A stretch of 29,047 bases of DNA from Symsagittifera roscoffensis (taxonomy: Eukaryota; Xenacoelomorpha; Acoela; Convolutidae). Below the pieces are notes generated by a model that was not told the origin of the DNA, did no database searches, and saw nothing but the letters and a program-made list of their open reading frames with translations. Positions 20,610-29,047 of this stretch are shown here, one piece after another. How positions within the stretch are numbered: the first letter of the stretch is position 1; each line of letters starts with the position of its first letter. Made by a program: the position numbers and the translations under genes. The stretch covers positions 1 through 29,047 of the forward strand of contig NW_026971532.1 in assembly GCF_963678635.1 (NCBI RefSeq), read 5' to 3'.

Positions 20610-21120
20610 AACAAATAGAGTTGATTATTCCAACCAAAATGTATGAAATGAATTACCAGGGAAGTCGAGAGGTTCAACTTATTTTGACAATTGCCTCCGC
20701 TGCTGAGAACACAGGGAGTGAATTGTCCCTACCCGCTATGATGACATGGGGGGACAAAAGTGTCGCTACCCGTTGTGAACGCATGGGGGCAAATTTGTCC
20801 CTACGCGTTGCGAAAAGGGGGGGGGGGGCAAAAATTGCCCCTCCTCTTGTTTTAATGACGGGGTAAACAATTACTACTCCTATTTATCCAATTTAAAAAA
20901 CTAAAATTGTTAAAACTATGAGAGTTAATCTTTCTGCAATTTTTTTCCTGAAAAATGTGTGGAGCTCTAGATCAATTACAAACTGTAGAAAGTCGTGTCC
21001 GATTTGCAAAAACAATATTGTGATAAACATTTAATCAATAATCAAATTAGTTCTAATCAGACTCAAATTGAAGAATATATAATCCTAAAAAAATTAAGTT
21101 ATTTCTTGTGTATACTTTTT
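20610..21120 (-). repeat. right palindrome arm, outer segment beyond the insertion
   Basis: Its reverse complement follows the left arm from about 11515 back to 11030. The strongest part is the minisatellite-bearing block at 20645-20880. Past 20885 the similarity (TCTAGAGC, TATCACAATATTG, TTCTTCAATTTGAG) becomes weak, and it fades by about 21120. Confidence 0.55.
20645..20880 (-). repeat. dispersed repeat with 35-bp tandem units (copy 2, inverted)
   Basis: The inverse of 11262-11484. On this strand it starts with AAATGAATTACCAG and ends with CGGGGTAAACAATTACTACT. The units carry ACCCGTTGTGAAC or ACCCGCTATGAT cores, with GGGGGCAAATTTGTCCC spacers. It has a G run at 20816-20828 that copy 1 lacks. 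Confidence 0.75.
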
Positions 21121-21596
21121 TGAAATTTTCTTACCATCCTATTTTTATGACTATGCATACAAAAGAGGTATATGTTTTGACTTTTTTGCGAAGTTTTCAG
21201 AGTTTCTTGGACTTGTATTGTTCTCTTTCCACTGCACCTTATACAATGCAGTATAGATTTAGATATTTATATTTTATACTTTACTACTAGAAATACTTCA
21301 CTACCAGAACTTACTTTAAAGCATTCAAAAATCTTATCCTATAATATTTTTTTCTCATTGTAATTTTTGTTTCGTTAAAAACTATCTAACATTTTATTAA
21401 TTCCCACAAACTTTTTAGATAATGCTGTAGTTTTCCAAGATTTGAAACAGTTTTTTTATAAGTTAATTTTGCTCTTTTTGAGGTTCAATGTGTATGCTGA
21501 GAGCTTATTTTTTCAGTAGTAATTTTCAATTACTGCCTTTTAATTATGAGGAAAAGAATTAGACATAAAATAGGTTTTTTAAGCTATTAAAACAAA
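21121..21596. other. no gene seen
   Basis: T-rich sequence between the palindrome arm and the polymerase pseudogene. The plus ORF at 21108-21290 is low-complexity and not called. Confidence 0.5.
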
Positions 21597-23968
21597 TCAA
21601 CGAGCACGTAGATTCCCAAATCATGATAAAACTCTATCATTTTCTGCATAGCCTCAAGAGTAGGAACAACATCTTTGTTGTTATACTATCGTAAGAAATC
21701 TTTGAGAGTAATGATGCTGTGTTGTTCCCAGATGGTTTTTAAAAAAGAGTAGTTTTCAAAACCAGTTGGTGGAACTGATTGAGAACGTATTTTTTTCAGC
21801 GCACTTTTTTGATCAAGTCCTCCATTAACCAATTTTTGATAATCGTTGAAATCTTCCTTGAGAGGGTTGTGTTTTCTCAGTTTGCTGAAAAAGGCTTCAT
21901 ATGGAGGCAATTCCGTACAGTCAAGCTTGTCTGGACTGTCAAACCACTAGTAGGGGATAAAACCTTTGGTTTCACTTGCTTTGTACGCCTTCAGAAACGA
22001 ATACAATGTTGTTGCTCCTCCAAGAAACTTCAATATGTCGAGAAATTGTCCAGAATATCTCAAAACTTGAATGATAGGAAATAATTTGCTTTTTGATGAC
22101 CGTTGGTTCGATTTCTTTATCACATATAAGATATGGAATCAAATAAGATTTGATGAGGTTCAGATCGTATCTGCCGCTACTGAAGCCGAACACCGGTAAG
22201 GTATTAACTTAGCGCTCTAAATAGTGTTTCAAGTCGATCAGCTGATTTTTTTGAGTTCTTAAGAATTGCGTCGACATGTTGTTTTCCTCGCCATCCTCAT
22301 TACATTCATCTTCATAATCGAAGACATCTAGTCTTCTAGTTAAAATTCTATCGTTGAGTTTATCATAAATCTTTTTGACTCGATCGTTGACAGTGTTTTC
22401 GATTTCTTGAAATTTGGTTCCAATTTGTACTTTGCTTTTTTCAATCAGAAGTTCCAGGCTGGAAACAAATGCACTTTTTAGGAGTACTGGATCTTTTTCA
22501 CACACCTTTTTGGATCATCTTGCAGATTTGAAACATTGAGACGGAAATAGAGTCATGTTTTCCATTCCAATTAGTTGTTTCGATTGCTCTGTGGGAACAC
22601 AAATGGATTCGGAGTCAAAAAATGCTACATTACAAAATAATTTCTGATCTTCAGTGTGGGGAATGTTGAATCCATCCTGTTTCTCGATTATTGTTTCCCG
22701 TAGTATGTACGCATTTTTGGAATAAATATGTCGAACTCTATCTTTACATCTGATAAGATGTTTGTTGAAAACGTCTGATCTTTAAAGAAACAGTCACAAC
22801 TAGGAAATCGAAACACTTGAAAAAAGAATCAATATCTTTCGTATAAATGATATGATTGTTGAATCTCAGCAACTTCACGGGTTTTTCAAAATTTCCAATA
22901 CTTCGCCTGGCTAATTCTCAACATACTTTCCCTCTTGAACGTCAAAACCGTAGATGAATATGTTGCGTTCAACTAATCCCTCTACAAAAGGTAGATCATC
23001 CATTGACACTCCACGAAAAATCTTCGGATCGTATCCAGATTTTGATACAAACTCTGTAAACAGTTGAGATGTATGAGCAACGAAGTTACTATGGCCATGC
23101 AAATACATTGTTAACGCACGGAAAAGGCGAAGACGATCTTTTTATGGTTGTTTATCTTTGTCCGATAAAAGACTGTTTACTGAATGGTTTCTCAGTAAAG
23201 GTTCAGGCAAAACAGAGTCCGGACATCCCATTGGGATATTTTTAGTAGTGCAGCGAAAACGGTGACATTTGTGAATAATTTGAACCTCCACTTGTGTTCT
23301 GACGTTCTTGATTACATTGCTCAACGATATCAAACCTTTTAACTTTTCCCTGGATTGCAATCAAATCCGCTTTCATACAAAGTAAATACGATTTTTTGAT
23401 CAAAGTATTAGTTTTGTGTGCGTAGTAATACCGAGATATTCCCGTATTAACATTACAAAGAACAAATTCAAGAGCAATATTGATTTTTAACAGCGGAATT
23501 AAGCTTGTTGAAGAATTCTTCACGGTTCACGATAATCTTGTTATCTAACTTTGACATTTGAAAGTTAAATACCTCATGCCTCCCATTCTCCATCTCAGTA
23601 TCCACCACGAAATGCTGACAAGCACTTAAGTCCAGTTTGGTTTTCTCTCCATCTTCCCCTTCCTCCTCCACAATCTTGCTCAAATCTGCCACCGTATCAC
23701 TTGGTCTCCGTTGTTTCGCCCCAAGTTCTTTTCTCCGATGTTGTTGGAGAGAGTAGTTACTCGAAAACTCCTTCTCGCAAGACAAACAAACTGTTGATTG
23801 CTTGGAAAATGATGGAGCACGTTTTTGGCCACCTGATAAACCATTTCTAGCTTTTTTGCAAGTCAAATACTTACAATCAGGACAGGAAATAATCCCTGCT
23901 TGACAACTTTTGCGGTGTCGAGCTGCATGTTGACGAACATAGATAAATCCCACACTGCACTTTCTCAT
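21597..23968 (-). pseudogene. decayed, truncated type-B DNA polymerase (zinc-finger and exonuclease half only)
   Basis: Seven minus-strand reading-frame fragments lie in order: 23468-23968, 23242-23523, 23142-23360, 22911-23108, 22209-22505, 21972-22193 and 21686-21910, plus a short piece to 21597. The first begins MRKCSVGF and has finger-like ligands C4, H14, H18, C22, then C29 and C32, then C61, C64 and H77. A further SCDCFF finger remnant lies near 22784-22802. The 3'-5' exonuclease is marked by FFDSESICV (about 22597-22623), a D-x-E first motif, and by SGRYDLNLIKSYL (about 22150-22188), an Exo II-like motif. This order matches the large DNA_pol_B_2-type polymerases carried by selfish DNA elements (Polinton/Maverick-like and relatives) in invertebrates. 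There are several frameshifts, and a TAG interrupts the frame near 22914. The homology stops shortly after NNKDVVPTLEAMQKMI, before the polymerase palm motifs. It cannot make an active enzyme. Confidence 0.75.
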
Positions 23969-24917
23969 ACCTATTTAGCGATGGAACCTAAAAATGAGAG
24001 AACTTGAGAGAAATCTCAATATAAAGGAATTGGTACTTGGTACATATCAAAGTGGGAGTCTTAAAATGTCCAAAAAAATAATAAATTTTTCATATTTTCT
24101 TTGAAAGTTTAAAATATTTGAAAAATATTTCAAGTAAATTATACAAAGTATAGAGCAGTTGCTTTTATGGTCAAGGAAAATCAGAATGAAATAACTATTA
24201 CTTGCTGTAGCTTGGGGAAAATCAACCAATGAGAAATGACTATTTCTTTGGTAAATCTGTTTGTTTGAAAAGAACCAATCAGAACCCAGCATTTTTCTAA
24301 AAAAGGACTGTTAATCATTTTAAAAAAAACATAATCAGTATTTGAAAAAGGTCTATCAAAAACATTTGATTTTCCTCGAGTAACTTCACAAGAAAAAAAA
24401 TTCCACTTGATTTTCTAACTGATGAAATAGATGTTGACTCTCAAATTTTTCATAGTTTTTTGGATGTTTATTTTGTCCAAAACAGAGTTCTCCGACTGAA
24501 CGTCTGTTTAGGGAAACTTACTCAATCAAAAAATTAACTTTTGATCCACATATTGCGTATCAAAGCTTCAAAATTACGGCTGAATTACACCTCATATACA
24601 AAGAAATTTTGTTTATTTTCGAAAATTTGAAGTTATTAAAAAAATTAGTACGATAATATATCAAAGACTCAATTTATCCCCTACCTGATACCCAAATTTG
24701 AAAAAACTCCCCTGCACAGCTCTTTGTTCCTTCATTTCTTTAAGGATTTTCACAGCTTAAAGTCCTGCTTGATTCGGTTTGGAATCAAATTTCCAGATAT
24801 TTTCTTTGAAAAAATCATCAATTTTGAGTTATCCTCTCAAATCTACATCAAAATCAAACAACTTGACTATCTACTCAAAAATCAGCAATTTCTCTTTGAT
24901 TACATACAAAAAATTCA
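23969..24917. other. no gene seen; CCAATCAGAACC motif
   Basis: A+T-rich sequence between the polymerase pseudogene and duplicate copy B. It contains CCAATCAGAACC at about 24273-24284 in a context like that at 1150. The minus ORF 24047-24292 and the plus ORFs from 24724 and 24779 overlap, cross into the repeat, and are not called. Confidence 0.45.
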
Positions 24918-25722
24918 TCTTGAAAACCATCTGTCTCAAGGAGAAGGGTGAGACAAAAACAGCATTTTTAAAATCAGAGCTTTACTTATTTCCGCCAAAT
25001 CGCTAAGAAAAACTCCGAATTCAGAAAGCTAAATTTTTCTGATGGGGTTTCAATTTTAATTAGAAAGAATTTTAATAACAAAAATTTTGCAAACTGAAAT
25101 CCAAAAAAAGTCCGATTATTTAATTCAATTTTTGTATTATAATGACAAGTAGATCTCCATGACGAGTTTTGTAAAAAAAAACTAATAAGCGGAATCACTC
25201 ATACCTCGTTGGATTGATTTTTAAATTTTTCTATTAACAGATACCAAACACTTAAATGAGATGGAAGAGAAAACAAATCAAATGAAGTAAATGATTCTAG
25301 ATTAGGGTGTATTCTTTAATCGGACAGAAACCTCTACCAAATCAATATGTGTATCTGTGATTTCGTATTATTAACTGATTTTAATTTGATTTTATTTATG
25401 ATAATCATTTTTTATTATTACTTTATGTTTTTGTGTCATGTTTGATAGTTAAATTGTGTACATAATTTTTTGTAAACCAACATGTAGTTTTTTCCTTTTA
25501 CATGTTCCTTGTTTCATTAACAAGCAAGGTGAGACCCTAATTGAAATCGGAATTAACTTAATGTAAACTTGTCTGGGTTTTGTTACTGGTTTTTGTAAAA
25601 ATTTAAAGATTATTTCAGCAGATTGTATGTACCAAATAAATTTGAAATATGTGTGTTTGTGTTTTCAAACTCATCAAGTATTGACCAATGAAAAGCGGAA
25701 GTAGAAAGCAAAACTCTTGGAC

Positions 25723-25833
25723 TTAAGCTGTTTAGGCGATAAAGTTTAATGAGAAAAATTTTAGTTTTTCAGTCAAAACATTTCGTTTGTGTTTGATCCG
25801 CTTGTTCAGCTGTCTCAGATTAAGAAAGCCGAT
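25723..25833. other. 111-bp segment present only in copy B
   Basis: In A the flanks join directly (CTTGGAC|AGAATAACTG at about 14590). In B they are separated by 111 bp. On the minus strand the extra bases extend the candidate exon's frame in phase, with IGFLNLRQLNKRIKHKRNV, to a stop. It is not clear whether A lost it or B gained it. Confidence 0.85.
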
Positions 25834-25846
25834 AGAATAACTGTAC

Positions 25847-25936
25847 CTTTTAATGACAATCTTGCAATACGTTTGTTTGATTGCGGTTGTCATCGAAAGC
25901 TTGGTTAAAGGTTCACTCATTGACGAAGTCGACACC
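25847..25936 (-). CDS. candidate 90-nt exon in the palindrome centre (copy B)
   Basis: Counterpart of 14605-14694, with the same acceptor-like (TTATCTTTACAG) and donor-like (AAAG|GTACAG) edges. The 67-codon ORF 25732-25935 reads MSTSSMSEPLTKLSMTTAI first and continues past the donor into the copy-B-only segment. Unrecognised; called only because both copies keep the frame and edges. Confidence 0.3.
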
Positions 25937-27478
25937 CTGTAAAGATAATTTTAATTGCAGAATTGTCAATAATGCTAGATTCTGAATTTTCGCAAAACTC
26001 TTTCATATTGTTGATGTTTGATAATTCAAATGAGTAAGTTTTTTTTGACAGAAAAGCACACGCAAGCCCGCGAATAATGTTTAGTGGCAATCAGTGATTG
26101 TGAAGTTTGTTTTGACTCTCATCAAGCCTGCAAGCAGTAAACCGGGAAAGAACAATTCATAAATAGTACTAAAAAATTTGGAGACATGACCGGTCAAACT
26201 AATGCGCAATAAACAACTCGGCATTGCTCCTCTCTCTGGAGAAGTCACTGTTTTACAGTTTTCCACCAAACATCAATAAAGCAAAAATTCTGGAACATTG
26301 AAATTGAAAAATAAATGAACGTTGATTTATCTATCAACCTTGTAGATTCTTTTTCGGTTCAACAGTTCCTCTATAAACGTTTCTGGTCTATTACTGCTAT
26401 CACTTTAAGCCGAAAAGCAGCTTTTTTTATTGTGAAGTGATTGTTAAGTCAAACCGACTATAACAGCGGTAGACCTTCCCGAGTAGCAGAGCGAAAACGA
26501 TAAAAACATTTAAAATTGATAACATATGATTATCAAAAAAACAATCAACATTTTAAACCTTTATAATTACGAAAACACAGATACATACACTGATTACTGA
26601 TTTGATAGTTTCTTTTTTATTTTCAGAAAATACTAATGAAGAATCTTCTAAACAAACCAGTAATTGAATTAGGTTAAAACCAAAATTTTTTGCTATAACA
26701 AACCTAAAAAATACACATGAGCCTACGCCCGAGTTTGAACATGGAAAACATGTAAAATCAGAGACACTGATATAACCGCAAAATACACAAAAAAACTAAG
26801 ACTCGTTTATACACACTACACAAAAATCACCAGCTATATGTTTCCGAACATTCTGGAAAAAAATAGAGTTAGTTTTCTTTAGACTAATTTTCCTGAATAG
26901 AAATGATTGTATGAGATTGTAAGTTTTACACATAAAAACAAATTGAGCAAAGTTTCCACAGACACTCCTTACGATTTCATACGCAAAGATATATGTTTAA
27001 ACGTAGATTCTGGTACATTCTTGGTATCTCGTGAAATATTGCAAGTGTTAGGAACAAAAACAAGTCTTGTTGAATTGAATTTTTTTAGTTGTACTTATAT
27101 ATCTGAGGTCATCATAGTATGCACATCATTGAGTTTTTACATATGCATAGTTTAATACAACTTAAAATAACCATTTACAATTGAGCATACCAAAATGCAA
27201 TGTTTTCTCAAACAAAAACAACATAAACACATCGCCTACCTAGACACAATCTTGTGTACGTATACAAAAAGTGACGTTGGTCTGTACATAATTAAGAACT
27301 GATGAAACTATCCAGTTTAATACAGAAAAGTAAGGAGCAGTTATTTGGTTGATTTTAACATCAAAAAGTTTTCCAACTGAAATTACGTTTCGTAAATTGG
27401 TTTTAAAGATTTTAAACTAACATACATTTTTTAGTCATAATGAACACTTCAAATCAAGCAGACCGCAAAAATTGCAAC

Positions 27479-27541
27479 TTGTTCAAAAAAACGTAATTAT
27501 TTAAAACAGCTTGTAGCATCTGGATTGAACAAACTATAGAT
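27479..27541. mobile_element. 63-bp insert with 8-bp inverted repeat, copy B only
   Basis: Copy A reads straight through (ATTGCAACAAGTCTAG). Copy B has about 63 extra bases containing TTGTTCAA at 27479-27486 and its exact complement TTGAACAA at 27523-27530. It may be a tiny hairpin insertion or a deletion in A. Confidence 0.4.
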
Positions 27542-29047
27542 ACAAGTCTAGAAAGTTTTGGCGGCAATTTTCACGATTCTGGAACCAAAACTATGTTGAC
27601 GCTGAATTATAAGTAGTTTTTACTGATGAATGTGCATACACATGACTTTTTTTTGGATACAGTCTAAGCAAAAAAAAATTGTACCATCAAGGACTATACT
27701 GAACAAGACTTACTTGAACTATTTTGCTTTAACTTTTTGGTATGTTTTCTTCTATTTTTAGCACAGAAATAATGCGACTGTCAGCACCCATTTACTTCAT
27801 TTGATTTATGTTCTCACCACTTTTACTTGAACGTTTGATCTCCGTTACATGATAAAAAATAAAACCTGTTCGTGCGGGACAAAACTGAAAAAAAAAATGC
27901 CGAATTGATCACTGTAATAGCAAAATTGTTCCAACTAAAGTCCTAAATCATTCAAACTCTGGTTTCAACGCCCATCAGATTATTTCAATTTTTTGCAGTT
28001 CGAGGTATTATTATCAATTCGGCGGAAACTAGTAAAATTATGATTTTCAAAATGCTGGTTTTATCTCACCCCTCTCCTTTTCAAGTCGGATTGTGAGTAT
28101 AATCCTCTATCGGAGAAACAACTAGAATCTCTCCAGGAAATCGAGAGCCTTGAGTCAACTTGGGTTTTGGAGCCACCAATTTTAACTCATGTTACTCCTG
28201 TTGTATACCTCACTCCAACAGTCAGCCCATAATGCAGTTGGCACACGCCTGAAACTAGCCAATTGCAAGTAACAGTTGCTCCCAAAAAAAGCTCGGAACG
28301 GATCAATCTCTGTTATATTTGGAGTTTATCTAAACCGATTTTGAGTCTGTTGTGAGCTGCTTTGTTATAACAGTTGAGTTGTATGTAAACTTTTCGCTTG
28401 ACTGTTTAATTTTTATTTTAATTTAATCAAAATCAATCAATCGAGAACAAAACTTTTTTGGTGAGAACAACCCTTTTTCTACTGTTCGACGAAAAAGACG
28501 TTGTAAGCTAATGTGTTCTATGTAGCTTAACGTCAGTAGAAAAAAACCGCACTATATAAATAAATTGTACGAAAAAACACTTAGAACCATTTTCTGTTGT
28601 AAAATATTTCTTTAAAGATAAATTTTTCATTGTTAAATGGTGTAAAAAATATTGCATCAAAAACCAATGAGTTTGCATTATCGTGGAAGAGGATATTCCT
28701 TTAATTTTCAGCTTTTGTCTTTAAAAAAAACTTCGAATGTCAAAAGATTTTAAAGGTTAAAATGATTTACTGAACTTTCAAATAAATGTACAAATCTGGT
28801 CATTATATACTTACCTGCAACCTCATTCTTATTCAAATGTACTTCAAACTACAGACAAAGAATAAAAATGAGCTAAAATTAGTGTTTAAAAAAACTGTCA
28901 GGTTTTGATAAGAGCTTTCAGAAATTTATCTTGCATATAAAAAATTTACGGTCTTGAATTTTTCGTACAAGTTAGTTGAAAACGAATCAATTTACTATAA
29001 TTGGAATGTCCAACAAAAAATTGCAAATGTTTTTTTTATGAGAAAAC

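Larger units (their letters stand above)
17740..20610 (+). mobile_element. 2.9-kb insertion in the right arm, probably a decayed retroelement
   Basis: The palindrome homology stops near 17735 and resumes near 20620, so this block has no partner in the left arm. It contains an intact-looking ORF at its left end, a GT/AG intron, A+T-rich non-coding sequence, a decayed coding stretch (19351-19862) and several hairpins. It differs in base and codon use from the arms. I found no long terminal repeats, reverse transcriptase motif or clean target duplication, so the retroelement label is an inference from the layout. The boundaries are good to about 20 bp at best. Confidence 0.5.
24918..29047 (+). 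repeat. duplicated block, copy B (deleted palindrome), runs off the window
   Basis: Homologous to copy A from CTTGAAAACCATCTGTCTC at about 24918 (A: 12449) to the last base (A: about 17685). The left part of the arm is truncated at 24918. A junction at about 25290 (AAATG|ATTCTAG) removes the equivalent of A 12816-14152. Extra sequence relative to A lies at 25723-25833, about 27114-27191 and about 27479-27541. The right arm (about 26500-29047) is complete as far as visible. ORFs at 25732-25935 (minus), 26081-26269 (minus) and 26907-27155 sit inside it. Confidence 0.95.

Overview
The window looks like nuclear DNA from an invertebrate animal. It is about two thirds A+T, has no bacterial-style gene packing or ribosome-binding sites, and shows short exons with GT/AG splice signals. 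It is dominated by mobile and repeated DNA. The species cannot be fixed from the sequence. A hAT-type MITE starting CAGGGGCGGAT, copies of a CCAATCAGAACC motif and a decayed type-B DNA polymerase of the kind scattered through cnidarian, mollusc and tunicate genomes all fit a marine invertebrate.

Left part (1 to about 11.2 kb). Two plus-strand exons (1371-1478 and 7906-8126) join in phase and read as the N-terminus, TM1, TM2 and the start of TM3 of a seven-transmembrane receptor. The 6.4-kb intron between them holds degenerate repeats, a small inverted-repeat element and a 51-bp tandem repeat that is an exact 17-codon unit. Downstream are a complete 433-bp hAT MITE with its 8-bp target duplication, a weak tRNA-like segment and a possible terminal exon at 10209-10272.

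Middle (about 11.0 to 21.1 kb). This is one very large, diverged palindrome. The left arm runs from about 11.0 to 14.3 kb and the right arm from about 15.3 kb outward. The spacer is about 0.9 kb. The right arm is interrupted at about 17.74-20.61 kb by a 2.9-kb insertion that carries its own open reading frame, splice signals and a decayed coding tail, probably a retroelement remnant. Copies of a minisatellite-bearing repeat at 11262-11484 and 20645-20880, in opposite orientation, show that the arms resume beyond the insertion.

Right part (about 21.6 kb to the end). A minus-strand pseudogene (21597-23968) holds zinc fingers and the exonuclease half of a type-B DNA polymerase, cut off before the polymerase core. 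From 24918 to the window end lies a second copy of the palindrome, in the same orientation as the first and roughly 95-97% identical where compared by eye. It has lost 1.34 kb of its left arm and differs by several small insertions.

No complete intact gene is visible. The receptor exons are the only likely host gene; most of the rest is mobile-element sequence at different stages of decay.
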